The notes beneath the pieces are model-generated. The model saw only the letters and a program-made list of their open reading frames with translations. It ran no database searches and was not told the origin of the DNA. From contig JAYKKI010000003.1 in assembly GCA_039881145.1 (NCBI GenBank), positions 10,192,501 to 10,256,500 of the forward strand: a DNA stretch of 64,000 nucleotides, in the 5' to 3' direction. The DNA comes from Druceiella hillmani. Taxonomy: Eukaryota; Arthropoda; Insecta; Lepidoptera; Hepialidae. Below, in pieces: positions 36,945 to 48,955 of the stretch (position 1 is its first letter; each line of letters opens with the position of its first letter). The translations under genes and the position numbers were made by a program.

Positions 36945-37060
36945 ATTGGATTTTGGATATGGAGAACGGTACTCCTCAAGTGGTAGTTTTTAATTTGGAA
37001 AATCTTGTATTGGATATGGAGCAACGAGCTCCACAACGGCTAACAGATAACCATTGGCGG
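36945..37060. repeat. Imperfect tandem duplication
   Basis: AATCTTATATTGGATTTTGG followed by ATATGGAGAACGGTACTCCTC recurs about 65 bases later as AATCTTGTATTGGATATGG followed by AGCAACGAGCTCC. The frame 36953-37147 runs across it but has no recognisable domain. Confidence 0.7.
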
Positions 37061-37373
37061 CTACTACTATCGCTTCATTTCTATGTATTATTGATAATCA
37101 AATTTAGACAAAAAGGAAATTGTCTATATACTAGCTTTTGCCCGTGACTTTTAATAAGTATACAATTTACGAAGAAAGAAAATAATAGTGGTATTTATTA
37201 TTAATTTATTAATCACTAAAAATTCTAAAATAAAATATCTCTTACGAAGCAGGCTTCAAAAAAATTGATCGGCGGTACTGGCCTTGAAAAATAAGTAACT
37301 TAGTTATTTATCATTATAAAGTCCATTTTTTTAATATATTTTATTAAGTACCGAAATCTCCCAAAACATATCT

Positions 37374-37590
37374 TGCGGGGTTCAGACCATCTCTGTTTAA
37401 TTCAGTCCTTAGTCCCTGTCAGTCGTAATCCAGATAAAAATGGCAACTCAAGTCTAACTAAATATTAAATAAAAATATTAATATATTTGTAATAACTTTT
37501 AAAAATAGTAAATAATTCAAGAATAAATTATTTTTAGAAATCATAAGAGTACGCTTCAATATCTCAGTGTCCTTACTTCGAGAGAAGTAT
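37374..37590 (+). repeat. Gypsy LTR 3 (R/U5 part only)
   Basis: Homologous to the 3' part of LTR 1: shared CCATCT, TTCAGTCCTTAGTCC, CAAGTCTAACTA and CAAGAATAAA blocks in the same order. The U3 half is missing. It follows the block CGAAATCTCCCAAAACATAT, which also occurs just before the primer-binding-like site at 33425. Confidence 0.65.
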
Positions 37591-39055
37591 TCCATAAAAA
37601 GCAAACTTCTATTAATTTCAACGTATGTCTCCTAAATATCCTCGTATCAGCATCACTTTTGCTTGAACAGTTCCTATATTACGAACCTTCTTGTAAAATG
37701 CGATTGTATTCTACATTGTATTGTATTCTATATCACAAACAACGGGTATCATATATATTTCTAGATCATCTATCATCGTAGGTTACTGATTCGGTTCGCG
37801 TGCCCATTTTTGTTTCGCCAGTCGGCAAAATTTGATAAATAGAAATAAAACTTGCAAAGCTGAGAAACAGGGCGAATAAAATATCACTTCATGTTGACGT
37901 ATGAAAATAAAAAGTAATTTGATCGTTGCCATGAAAAAATTTTAATTTTTAGTAAATGTAGTTTTTTATCAAATAATATTTTGATATGCGTAAATCGATT
38001 ATTATAAATAATTAATTGAACAACATTATTAGTACATGCAAATTATTTTTAACCGATTGATGAGTGATTAAATAATTAGTAAATACTCGTATTTTTTTTT
38101 ATGCAAGTATATAGCGACAACTGAACGGAAATATGTAAATGAATTTGTAAATTAATTAGAAAAAATTTATTTTACTTTACTTTCGGGTAAGTTCTACACG
38201 AAAACAAATATTTTGAAGAAAATTTTTAATAAATATATTTTTCTTTGATATCACAATTTTCCTTATTCCCTATAGGGTCAATTTTGAACAAAATTGCTTA
38301 TAATTTAGAAGCAATGGAAAACCAGTTGTTATTTTGATGAAGTTATTTTCCGCTCCGCTTAAAATTTCTATTTCCCTGAAAATGCATGTTGAAATTGTAA
38401 AACAACATACATAATTAATACATGTATTGCTTCCACGTTGGTTACACAAATGTGACTTGTTATTTTGTTTAATAATTGCGAAATGGGAAATTATGAAACG
38501 AACGAAAGTCCTTTAAAATAACTATTTATAATAAATATAGTAATTCGTTTCGGAGTTATTTCAAAAACTAGGTTACATTCTATTTTAACAGGAATATATT
38601 AGTTTCTTACTTCAAAATTTATATCGTTTATCTAAATTAAAATATTTATTTCCTCTTTTAGGTTTCCGTACTTTGAACCGTTGTTCTATAGATACTGAAA
38701 TACCTACGTCGTTTTTCTCAGCAACCATATTATGTCAAAGTATCTGCATTTGAAATATAACATAGTGATAAAGCATGTCAAGCTTCTTACTTAAATATTT
38801 GGCACACAAAAACACTTTTAATTACCGAAAAGAAATAATACGTGCATTTAAATGTGTATATGTGCTTTAGAGTGCACGGAATACTAATACTAGAGATTCA
38901 CACACGAGTTCTACTCGTGACTGTGGTCGAAATTTTATGAGACCTATTTTTACATCGAAATTACATTAAATATCATTATTTTTCTATGTCCGATTTTATG
39001 TTTTATCATATACATATAGTTGGTAAGCGTCTGAAATCCTACCTATCTAGGAAAA
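37591..39055. other. AT-rich intergenic DNA
   Basis: At 37737-37773 a 37-bp segment repeats 36817-36853 with one mismatch. The rest contains no recognised gene or repeat. Confidence 0.5.
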
Positions 39056-40255
39056 TATCGCCCGAGCGGGCTAGTTTTGTGAAGGGTAAAGGTACCTGGG
39101 AGCAGATCTAAGCATCCTCCAGATTAAAGAAAAGTCTCGGAAATTCAATAAACCCACATACATTTGGTTAGGTCAAATGACCGAAGCTGTGTGGCACAAT
39201 CTTAGATATGGGACCACAAAATACCTGGTGTCGCTACTAAGTATCTTTACGAAAATGGACAGCCTTAGTAAGAACACACGAGGTTCTGTCTAATAACTTC
39301 CATCCTAGTCGGACACCCACAAGGATGTGTAATTTCACAGAATTAATAATGAGAATTGTTCTCGAAGGTTGAACTGATTAGACAACAAATATCAAACCTA
39401 CGCTACACTGTTCGCAAGTAGCGGTCAACAAACGGAAGAGCTCCTACACAGAATGGAACGTATCAATTTGATTTTGGTCCCAAAAAAAATTGCAGCAAAA
39501 CCAAAATAATTATTATAGACAGTGCAAAAAAATTCGTTAGAGGTTACAGAAATAGCGAACTGTGAGGTAGTACAATCATATATTTATCTGGCGGCACTCA
39601 TATCAAATAATAGCGGCTGTATAGACAAGATCAAGTGGCGTATAGCGACCTCCATATCAGCTATGAATAAACTGAGGAAAATATGGAAGGACTGAAACAT
39701 TACCAAAGCCACCAAAACTAGACTTGTTAAGGCTCTCATGTTCCCCACATTCCTCTAAGCTACTAAAATATGGACTCTATGAGAAAGTGAGAAAAAACGG
39801 AACGATGCCCTTAAGATATGGTATTGGAGAAGAATCCTCGGGATATCATGAATGGAATTTCGAACCAGTGAGTCCATTCTTCAAGAATTGGGCATTTGTG
39901 AATTTGGGCAGAAAGTGAGAATACGAGCTTGCACTATGCTCGATAGTATTTGGGCAAACAAAGACTATCGAGCACAGTGCAAGCTCGTATTCTCATTTTC
40001 TTTGGACATATAACATGTCGCAGATGCGAATCTATAGAGAGCCTAGTAGTGCAGAGCAAAGTCGAAGGCATCAGACTGCGTGGCAAATTACCAATGAGGT
40101 GGACAGATCAAATGAAGAAGACTTTCAACACACCACTGCACCAAAGTACAAGGAGAGCGAGAGTTCGCAAGTGTGGCGTCGCAATGTGAAACAGGCCACT
40201 AATGTCAACTTCACGATCACGACCACTCTGCAAAGAGTGTAACGACAAAGAAGAA
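39056..40255 (+). mobile_element. RTE-like LINE, reverse-transcriptase 3' end
   Basis: LINE ORF2 makes the reverse transcriptase. Reading the plus strand through several frameshifts: FVKGKGT (family: QAGFVKGKGTRE) at about 39076, a PQGCVIS-type block near 39310, a SNLRYT segment near 39390 where the catalytic YADD has been lost to a frameshift, EIAN-CEVVQS-YIYL near 39550-39590, then KIWKD and TKTRLVKAL near 39680-39735. The best-preserved part is the C-terminus at 39980-40190: VQARILIFFGHITCR, VVQSKVEGIRLRGKLPMRWT and the WRR-NVKQATN tail at about 40175-40200. It matches the 'endonuclease-reverse transcriptase' family common in insect annotations. It is 5'-truncated and dead, with an inverted insertion at 39911-39963. 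Confidence 0.85.
39911..40000. repeat. Foldback inverted repeat inside the LINE (37-nt arms)
   Basis: Arms at 39911-39947 and 39964-40000 match as reverse complements at 35 of 37 positions with a 16-nt spacer. The right arm is the original coding sequence (SSTVQARILIFF); the left arm is an inverted copy of it. A short direct repeat, ATTTGGGCAGAAAG at 39902-39915 and ATTTGGGCAAACAAAG at 39948-39963, brackets the inverted copy. Confidence 0.95.
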
Positions 40256-41644
40256 GACATATGTAAGACTTATGCAATGCAGAAACCTTTTTGAAATATT
40301 TTTATGTTCAGTCATTATATTTCTATGTCAGAATTCTCAGAGTCAGTATATTTCTATGTCAGAATTTTTAAACGTTAATAATTTTTAAATACTTCTTTGT
40401 AGTTGAAAGTTCGTGATTAAAAGGTTATTCATAGTCAAGTAATGACGTTTGGTATTATCAGTTTCTTTGGTACGTACATAAATAGTAAAAAAATCCTTCT
40501 TCTCTAAGTCAGACATTAAACCGAAAAAAAATATATCAAAATCAATGTTTTTTTTCTAACCTTACCATTTCTTAAACTATTCCAAAAACTTTTATTTTAT
40601 GATAAATGTGTTTTTGTATCTTAGGTTTAGTATCTCTGTGCAGAATGATCTGATCAAACTAGTATCTTTGTAAACATAGCTCTACTTTTGCGCTATTACT
40701 AAGAAATAAACAATAGTCAGTTAATCAACGATTTTATTATTTCAATTAAAGATATATGGACTGCGTATTTAAATGACATATGATATGGATATAAAATTGC
40801 GGTCAATTAAAAATTTGCTCCTAAAATTCACGTCTTTCTCTCCTTTTAAAACTACTAGGTTTTTAACACTTCGTTGACTATATGTTGTAGAAAAACTGAG
40901 CTAACATCGAATTTCACTGAGTTAACTCTTCCGACAAGCCCGGTTGTAAATTTTTGGAATTTCTTGGCGGCGTTCGAGCAGAAATGTTAAAGAAAATAAA
41001 TATAGTACCTTATTCACATTCAGTCTGTAAGTTTGTTCGCATTATTTACAGTTTTGGCCTCCGTCCAAATCAGTGGCTTGATTACACGCCAAAAACAATA
41101 TCGGTTAGTTTAACATAGACGAAGTGACGGCATTAAAGTGTGAAAAAATATGTTTCGCGACAAAAATAATGTAGATAATCTGTAAGTCTAGAAATTGGTA
41201 GGATATTAATGAATCGTTTGTCATATTAAGCAAGCAGAATATCGTAGATGCAAGAAATTTAATGTATGTATTAATTGAAAATCGTCAAAAGGTTTTAGTA
41301 TCGCATAACGCAGTGACTCCTAATAATCAAAACAGTTTTCGGATCGCAGAGAATATTAGTAACAAAGAAAACACGCTATTGGAGGATATAATTTATCTGA
41401 GTCGATTATGATTTTTATTCATTAAGAAAATTCCTTGTCAATAAAAATTAAATAAAAAATAAAGATTAAGTCAATTACAGAATCAAAAATAAAATCAATA
41501 GAGATGTCTAAGGTTTTATCCACTCACAACGAAAACTCCACTAAAAACTAACTACCTATAATTTTTTCAGATACCCACAATTTTTTCAGATATCTGTGAT
41601 CTGCATTAATATTTATATTGATTAAATAAAATATAAATAACAAA
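40256..41644. other. AT-rich intergenic DNA
   Basis: No gene recognised. The right end probably contains the N-terminal part and 5' end of the second piggyBac copy, too decayed to delimit. The less AT-rich patch at 40900-41120 is unassigned. Confidence 0.5.
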
Positions 41645-42945
41645 GAGAAAAAGATGCAAAGCCAACAAATCTGATTGGGATGTGGGAATTTGTTAGTTTA
41701 CTTACAATTATTGGAGTAAAGAAATTAGGGCGTCAAATTTTTTTAGACTTTTGGGACATTTCGTACGGCACTGGAATTGTATACACTACAATATCTCTAA
41801 ATCGATTCAAGTTCTTACTGCCAGCACTTGGTTTTGATGATTTTTGAGACCCCCCGCATCTTCAACAAAATTATAAACTAGCAGCTGTAAGAGAGATTGT
41901 TGAAATAACCGTAAGTCATTGCCTCAAATATTATACACCGTCTAAAAACTTGACGTTGGATGAGCAAGTAGTAGCTTCTCGAGGCCGGAGTGGCTTCATT
42001 ATATATTTACCTAATAAGCTCGCAAAATTATGTATTTACCTAATAAGCCAACAAAGTTCATGCTTACAGACGCTAAGTATAAGTACTCCAAATTATATAA
42101 GTAGTTATATAATTTTGAAGTATACGTAGGTATGCGACTGACGGCCCTTCTCAGAAATCTAACAAGGTGCCTGACATTATTTATCAAATTTTAGAAATTC
42201 TGAACAGTATGGGCCACAATGTTGCTAAGGACAACTGGTTCATCAGTTATCCAGTCAATCAGAATATACTAAAGAAAAAATTACGATTGTGGATACATTG
42301 AAAAAAAATACCACCCGAGTACTGACTAATGTCGAATAAAAGAAAAAGAGCTCGACCTCCGGTTTTCAGAAGTACTGTACCTTAGTCTGCCATGTACCAA
42401 AGAAAAGGAAAATTATTTTTTTATCCACGATGCACAATGACGAGATAATCGGTGATGCTACCGGTGAAGCTCGAAAACCATAAATAATCACCTTTTATAA
42501 TCATATGAAATGTGGGATGGGTATAGTTAATAAAATATGTCAACACTATGACGTCTCACGCAACAGCCGATGCTGGCTGCTGACTATATTTTGCGATATT
42601 TTCAATATCAGTGGAATCAATGCTCAAAAGTCATACACCAGCTGAACAATCCAACCGAAAAAAATTGTTCGACAACACTTCCTACACGGCATTGCTTTCG
42701 AATTGGTAAAATCACTCTAATACAGTTATGGATTGTAAAGGAAAATATGGCAAAGAATGAAAAATTAAACGAGAGCTGAATTTGGATGTCCTCGAAACAG
42801 TACCACGGCAAAATATACCAGAAGGGATGGAAAGGCCAGATGTGAATTTTATAGTCGAAGTCGAGATCGGTGCACTCGTAGATCATCTACCCTGTGTTCG
42901 AAGTGGATTTGCAGTGATTATCTGGTGATGATTTGTCCAGACTGA
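41645..42945 (+). mobile_element. Second piggyBac transposon pseudogene
   Basis: Blocks in order on the plus strand: IIGVKKLGRQIF and FWDISYGTGIVYTTISLNRF at about 41700-41805, FDDF just after, REIVEI, then LTLDEQVVASRGRSGFIIYL at about 41951-42010 (first catalytic Asp in LDEQ), FMLTDAKYKY near 42058, DNWFISYPVNQNILKK near 42231 (second Asp), TMHNDEIIGDATGEARKPKI near 42428-42487, and a C-terminal cysteine-rich domain near 42840-42945 (CTR-S, WICSDYLVMICPD). Frameshifts and stops separate the blocks. A 29-bp tandem duplication at 42002-42048 breaks the frame within the YLPNKP motif. The blocks preserved differ from the 23-kb copy, so the two are independent insertions. Confidence 0.85.
42002..42048. 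repeat. 29-bp tandem duplication inside piggyBac copy 2
   Basis: TATATTTACCTAATAAGC at 42002-42019 recurs as TGTATTTACCTAATAAGC at 42031-42048. Offset is 29 bases, so the duplication shifts the reading frame. Confidence 0.9.
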
Positions 42946-44107
42946 CGTTAAAGTTGCGGTCACCTGTGCTCTAATGTTCTAAATAGGGGGCGCGTACGCT
43001 CTAGTGCTAATCTGTATTTATTGAGTCTTTTACCTCCTCAAAAGAAAGAAAAACAAAACCGGATAATATATCTCATGTTTCCCTTCATCTGTGTTGTTTA
43101 CCTTTCACAAAACAAATTTATTGATGAAAATATTTGAAATAAATACATTTATTATTGAAAATAATGCCCACTGAAGTAATAATTTCGATCATATTTTTTC
43201 TAGATTACGTGTATCGATTTAAAAATTATACAGACGGCCTAGAAGTCATGACATATTAACATTCGAAATAACTTGAAATATTTAACACATTTTAAGCGTT
43301 AATTTTCGTAAAATGCATAAACCTGTAAAATGTACACTTAGGCTCGCATGTCTCAATGGAATTGTTCAATTTCGAAAATATATCGATTGTAATCATCAGC
43401 AATTACAACCAACCGATAATGCGTTGATAAGAATATATGCTATTGAAATAAATTTACTAAACGCAGAGCCCTTGGATAAGCTTGTGAGGGAAAGATAAAC
43501 GCAATTTTATTTTATTCTTTTGCGCATGTATCTAGAAGTCACTTTATATCCTTGGGTCAAATATAAAATTGTTGAATGAATGTGGTTTGACTAAACAAAT
43601 AATACTTGATTTAGACTAGGAATGAATTGTTCGAAATATTTATTAATATTTGTGACTGTTTGTTTATGAAGATAATTTAAGGAATATTTTCATAATCGGT
43701 TATCGGAATAACTTATTATTATATATTTAGATTATTGAAATTATCCTTAATTACTTAGTATCATATTTCTTTTGAAATTGCTTACACATATTAATATTGT
43801 TTTTCACCATGTAAATATATTGAGTATTTAAAAAACTATAGAAATTAGAATCGCAGCATTTTAATAATTATCAGGGAATGTGCAGATAAATGTATCATAG
43901 ATTAATTTTTTTTCCTATTTTTACTTCAGCGGTTTCGGAGATAAATTACTTTAACTTATTGCATGCACTTTCTTGATATTATCTTTAAAATCAACTTATA
44001 TAACGTGGCAAAACAAAATTGGGAATCTCCGTAATTTGCCCTTTCAGTTGATATTCCACGCGATATATGAAATGAATAAAAATATCAAAACTTTATTCGA
44101 ACCCCCC

Positions 44108-44108
<1 letters not shown>
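42946..44108. other. AT-rich intergenic DNA
   Basis: The first 70 bases include GGGGGCGCGTACGC and may hold the piggyBac right end, but no terminal inverted repeat can be matched. The frame 43313-43498 (+, 61 codons) is unrecognised. Confidence 0.5.

Positions 44109-44162
<54 letters not shown>
44109..44162. repeat. (TA)n microsatellite
   Basis: About 27 perfect TA units. Confidence 0.98.
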
Positions 44163-44163
<1 letters not shown>

Positions 44164-44824
44164 CGGACAAATTATTGTTGTTTAATACACACATCCTATA
44201 CTGGTTATATCTAGTAATTCGTAATCAAGAGGAGGCTGAATTCACATTTGTTGACTTCAATTACAATAAATTTAAAACTAACATATTTAAAAAAACCGTA
44301 TCTGATCACTGAGGAAATATTACATGCTAAATATAAAGAGCATGATACTTTTTATCTCTCTTTTAGGCTCACCAGTGCCCAAATATTAGACATTGAATTC
44401 CAAACGCAGTTCGCTATTATACCCCATACACTCCTCGTGAGAATTAAATAAAGGAAATTGTCAGACTAGCCACACACTATTATTAAATTTCTTGAAGCGA
44501 ATGACCGAATAATTATGTAATTGTAAACTGATATCCGAATTAGGGTTATCATTCCTCAGCACAAATGTGATTAATATATCGATACCATTATTTACAGTAA
44601 AGATATATATAATAATTCTTTGTTATTAACATATCTATTTCTACACTACATTATTCCTAATTAAACTTTTAAAATAACGTAAAAGCCTCTTCAAGGAAAC
44701 TGTAAAACTAAGTCAACTTGTAATCATGTAAATATTGATTTAGAGAATGTTGTGTAATTTCAAACCCATTAACTAGTAATTTCGTTCTTGGAATGCAAAC
44801 ATAATATCTCTATATGTTACTTAC

Positions 44825-44826
<2 letters not shown>
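44163..44826. other. AT-rich DNA, nothing recognised
   Basis: No gene or repeat family seen. The frame 44248-44451 (+) has no recognised domain. Confidence 0.5.
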
Positions 44827-44873
<47 letters not shown>

Positions 44874-44876
44874 ATG

Positions 44877-44958
<82 letters not shown>
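44827..44958. repeat. (TA)n-(TG)n-(TA)n microsatellite
   Basis: TA repeat, a short (TG)n block and TATG steps near 44856-44880, then TA repeat to 44958. Confidence 0.98.
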
Positions 44959-46567
44959 GACATATATTATCTCATAAATCTTATCCTATTAAAATAAAAT
45001 TTTAGTGAATTTTAAATATTGATCACATTTTCTTATACCAAGTTTATCATTTTTCAAAAGAGTTTTCAAAATCAAGTTTATCATAGACAGTTTATCATTA
45101 CACCAAGTATATTGTAGATAGTTTCAAAATTGTCAATCAGTCATCTTGCCAATTCTGTATCCATAATTGTAATGTGTAAAGTAAAATAGTACATGGCAAA
45201 GGATAATTACAAGAAACGCCAACTCAATATTATGCAACTAATATCAGACGTACAATTATTGATATATACCAGTTGATTCACCTTTTAATAAACTCGCTAT
45301 TTAAACCAGTAATACTATTTTTATAATAACTGATTGATATATTGGTTACAAAACAAATAAAAGACTCTTATTTAAAAGGAAATATTAAGGAACGTTGTTT
45401 TCTTTATACGCCGAAACTGCAGAGACTTTGATTTAACTTTAGCTCTATTCTGACAAGCAATCAATAACGACGTTAAGTTGGATGTGATGCACCTAATATT
45501 TCCTATTAACTTAAATAGGACACTATTATACACATATTTAGATCTTATTAACTTTTTAATTAAATTTAAATATAAATTTTACTTCTTTATTCACGGTGAA
45601 ATTGTTTAAGGCATCCAAGAGTAATAGATGGATGTTTTTATAATTTGTGTTAGCAAAAATAGTTAGTCTCATAATATAAAGTTGGAATACATTAGGAAAA
45701 GAAGTTAATATTCAGGCAGTTTCAGACTACATTCATAAAAAAATTCTCTCTTGGTTCGAACGAAATAGACAATAAAGTATTTTAATGTTAATGACAAAAT
45801 TACTCTAAATTTGAAAGAAACTTTTATATTGATAATTTCTTCTGTTGTCAGTAATCCAAATTTTTTGCATCACTACGCTACTGTGTCACGTACTATACGC
45901 TACATCCATTATGCATCTTACTAATAAAATATATTTATATTTTAATATTGCTTCAACCTATAAATAATTGGAAAATACACCCGATATCAACAAACACTCC
46001 GTAATGAAACGTTGAGTTTCAAATAATTAAAACTGTTTTTGATTTTCTAGAACGAGATTTAAAAGAATTGTAATCCATTTATTTAAGCTTCCCACAATTT
46101 TTTTTTTATGAAACTTACTCTTTCAGGATCCGTGGAATTCTCCAAACGAATATTTAAATTATATAAATTATAATTCGAATATTTCATATGCCTAGAGCGG
46201 TCATTATTTTGCGCTAAGTGCTAATTATTTAATTGCTTTATCAATGTATTTTGATAAACGTACGGACAAGTAAATGACCTAAGAAGGATTACGTTTATTT
46301 TTTTTTATAAAAGTGTGTTTTTTTTTTTAAATAAAAATTGTGGGCTGTCATGGAACGCCTGGCAGATGTGAATTATCTAATTTTTTTATATTGATATATT
46401 TTTATTTGAACGAAATGAAAACGAAAAAACAAATATTAAGATAGTTGGTAATAATTAAATATTGATGTATTTTCATTATTTTATGTTTATGAAATAATCT
46501 ATCAGAGAAATATTTCTCAACAATCTATTGAAAATATACAATATTTTTAATTTTATAATACCAATAG
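44959..46567. other. AT-rich intergenic DNA, nothing recognised
   Basis: Local duplications of TCAAGTTTATCAT / ACAGTTTATCAT occur at about 45040-45110. No gene identified. Confidence 0.5.
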
Positions 46568-46675
46568 ATGACAAGACGCGAAGCTGGTCGAAATAAGTCG
46601 AAAAGAGCTGAGAAGCAATGAAGATAGCCGAATTAATTCGGAAAGAGCTGGCAAGACGCAAAGCTGGCCGGAAAA
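46568..46675. repeat. Short degenerate repeat with a GC-richer composition
   Basis: The word GACAAGACGCGAAGCTGGTC at 46570 recurs as GGCAAGACGCAAAGCTGGCC at 46650, 80 bases later. AAAAGAGCTG and GAAAGAGCTG lie about 40 bases apart in between, suggesting units of about 40 bp (two and a half copies). A perfect TGACGTCA (CRE-type) palindrome sits just downstream at 46688-46695. Confidence 0.6.
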
Positions 46676-48863
46676 CACGTCGCGACGTGACGTCATAAGG
46701 TTTTAACTCCCATCCAAATGCGCCATTAGAGGTATCAAACCAATACCTCCTTGTTTATTTTGCTCAGTTGACAAGTGATACAGTTCTTATGCAGATATAT
46801 TTATAAGATATATTTTCAACATTTTTCGTTACCAATAACTAAAGCTTTAAGTTTTATAATGAATTAAAATATCATTCTGAATTATTTAACCAATAATTGA
46901 CCCCATATCGATATCCGTCAAACTGTTTCCCGATCCAAATATTTGAAAAGTAAGAGGAAAAATTTAGGCAAAAAACCGCTACGCCGTTTTTTTAAATAAA
47001 ACTACTACCAATAGCGATAAGCATCGTGTAGAGGGTGAAGTGTTTAATGTAGGAAATTTGCACTTTCATCCAGACTTAATTCCATTAAATGGCTCGCGGT
47101 AACGGCGCGTAATACGTATAGAGCATACCCTGGATGGCAATAGTTGCTGGCTCCCGGAAGAGATTGGAAATATAAAACATTACAATTTGTGGCTGTGGTG
47201 AGATCTACTATCGCGCTTTGTAAAAATGTTAAAAGTTTATACTTTTGCAAAGCGTGCTTGAAAATGTTCTATTTTATTAATAGCTACTGAATGTTAATAT
47301 TAGAATAATATTTCTGTACGGTTAAAAGTAATCCTAAACATATTTACTTCAATGTTTTAAAATAATATACGCTGAATTGTAAATATATAAATATAGTTTT
47401 AAAAAATATTTGGACATTAATGTTTAAATGGAATTTTGGAATAAAATATGAAAAATAAATACATAGAGTAAACATTGTTTTCAATGCAGCAAAACTAAAA
47501 GACTTGAAGTTAGTACATAACAATAAACATTTAAATCTAATTATGTCCAGTGGACATAAATTTGACTTTTAGTTTAATTCTCTTCTATGTTTTAAGGTGT
47601 CTTTCTAAGTCCTAAAAAAGTCTTGTAAATTTTTAAAAATGCCAATATTTAAAAGAAAATTAATACACCTCTACATAGTAAACCGAAATTATTAACTTTG
47701 TCATATTAAATCGCATTTTTTCTTCCTTAACAATCAGGGGCCTCATTGTGTCCGATCCACGAGTCAAGATGCGACTCATTATTTGATATTCTTAATATAA
47801 GACAGGAAAAATAAAAATATGTGATCCGATGCCGAACCATTCTTTATGTTAAAATGTGACGAAGAGTTAAATATTTAATCTATCTAATATATAGTCTATC
47901 ATTTTAGCTACCCGAGAATCACCCTCAGAAAGTATTTGTTGAAAAACTACTGTAGACTTATAAAAATTGTAAAAAAAGAATTTTTTCTTCGAAAACTAAG
48001 AAGACTTTCAGAGCGCGGTTAAAATATCAAAAATTAATTTTATTAAGAATCAAAATTCAGGTAAAAATATTAAAAAAGTATTACGGCGGAGGATAAAAGT
48101 GATATTTGTTAAAGAATTGATAAATAAAAATAACATAAATGTAGTTAAATGTTCTTAAGAAAGAAAGTAACGCAACTCACGAATTATTATTTTAGGGAAA
48201 TAACATCACTAAATATTTTTTTCTACTGTTTTATTTCTACTGCGATCGTAACATCACGCAATATTTTAAGCAGCTTCTTCTAACTTATATTTATTGACCA
48301 TTGATTATAAATTATAATGCACAGAATTTAATATTGAAGATTATTTACTACAATTATAGCTAAAATTATCTAATGTAAACGCGAACCACAAAGCGTATAG
48401 TTTACACTAAAGCAATCTATTTGTTGACTTTCTTCTAAACACGCTTTTGCTATTGGAGATGTTCATTATGCTATATTTCATAATCACTTTAATATCTGTT
48501 TGCTATCGTTTTATTTTCGTGTTAGTGTTTCATAATCATATTTATTATTCAGAGAGTTTTCATTTCGAAGATATTTTTTTACCTAACTTAACTGCAAAGG
48601 CAAAGTTAAAACATTTATACTAACATAAACACATCACGAATTTTAAATGGTGAAACTTATGTTTCGCTATCTAAAATTCCTAAAACTAAAATTTCGTCAC
48701 ATAAAATTTAATAATTAATAACTCTGCTCCTCATGGAATACTAGGTACTTCTGTGTATTAATTGCGCTTATAAAACTTTACTCAAATTCTCTTTCATTTT
48801 TCTATTTTAAAAAAAATAGTATAGTTAAATACTCACCATGTAATTTTCAACGAGACAAATTTT

Positions 48864-48865
<2 letters not shown>
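46676..48865. other. AT-rich DNA with a GC-richer patch
   Basis: The patch 47040-47230 is GC-richer and holds a 68-codon minus-strand frame (47044-47250) with no recognised domain. The rest is featureless AT-rich sequence. Confidence 0.5.
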
Positions 48866-48940
<75 letters not shown>

Positions 48941-48955
48941 GTATATATATATAAT
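48866..48955. repeat. (TA)n microsatellite
   Basis: About 90 bases of TA repeat with two GTA interruptions near the right end. Confidence 0.98.

Larger units (their letters stand above)
33441..37377 (+). mobile_element. Errantivirus-like Gypsy element B, degraded
   Basis: Plus-strand internal region in canonical order: primer-binding-site-like sequence, gag remnant, protease, reverse transcriptase, RNase H, then a region I take as env-related. No integrase is recognised between RNase H (ends about 35960) and the env-like stretch, where an integrase of about 1.2 kb would be expected, so it has been deleted. Stops and frameshifts are frequent and both the protease and RT active sites are mutated. 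Its relation to the flanking LTR-like segments is unclear; it may be nested in element A or be a recombinant with it. Confidence 0.75.

Noticed and set aside
45740..45770. GGTTCGAACG, a B-box-like word
   Set aside because: No A box, acceptor stem or cloverleaf around it; not a tRNA gene.
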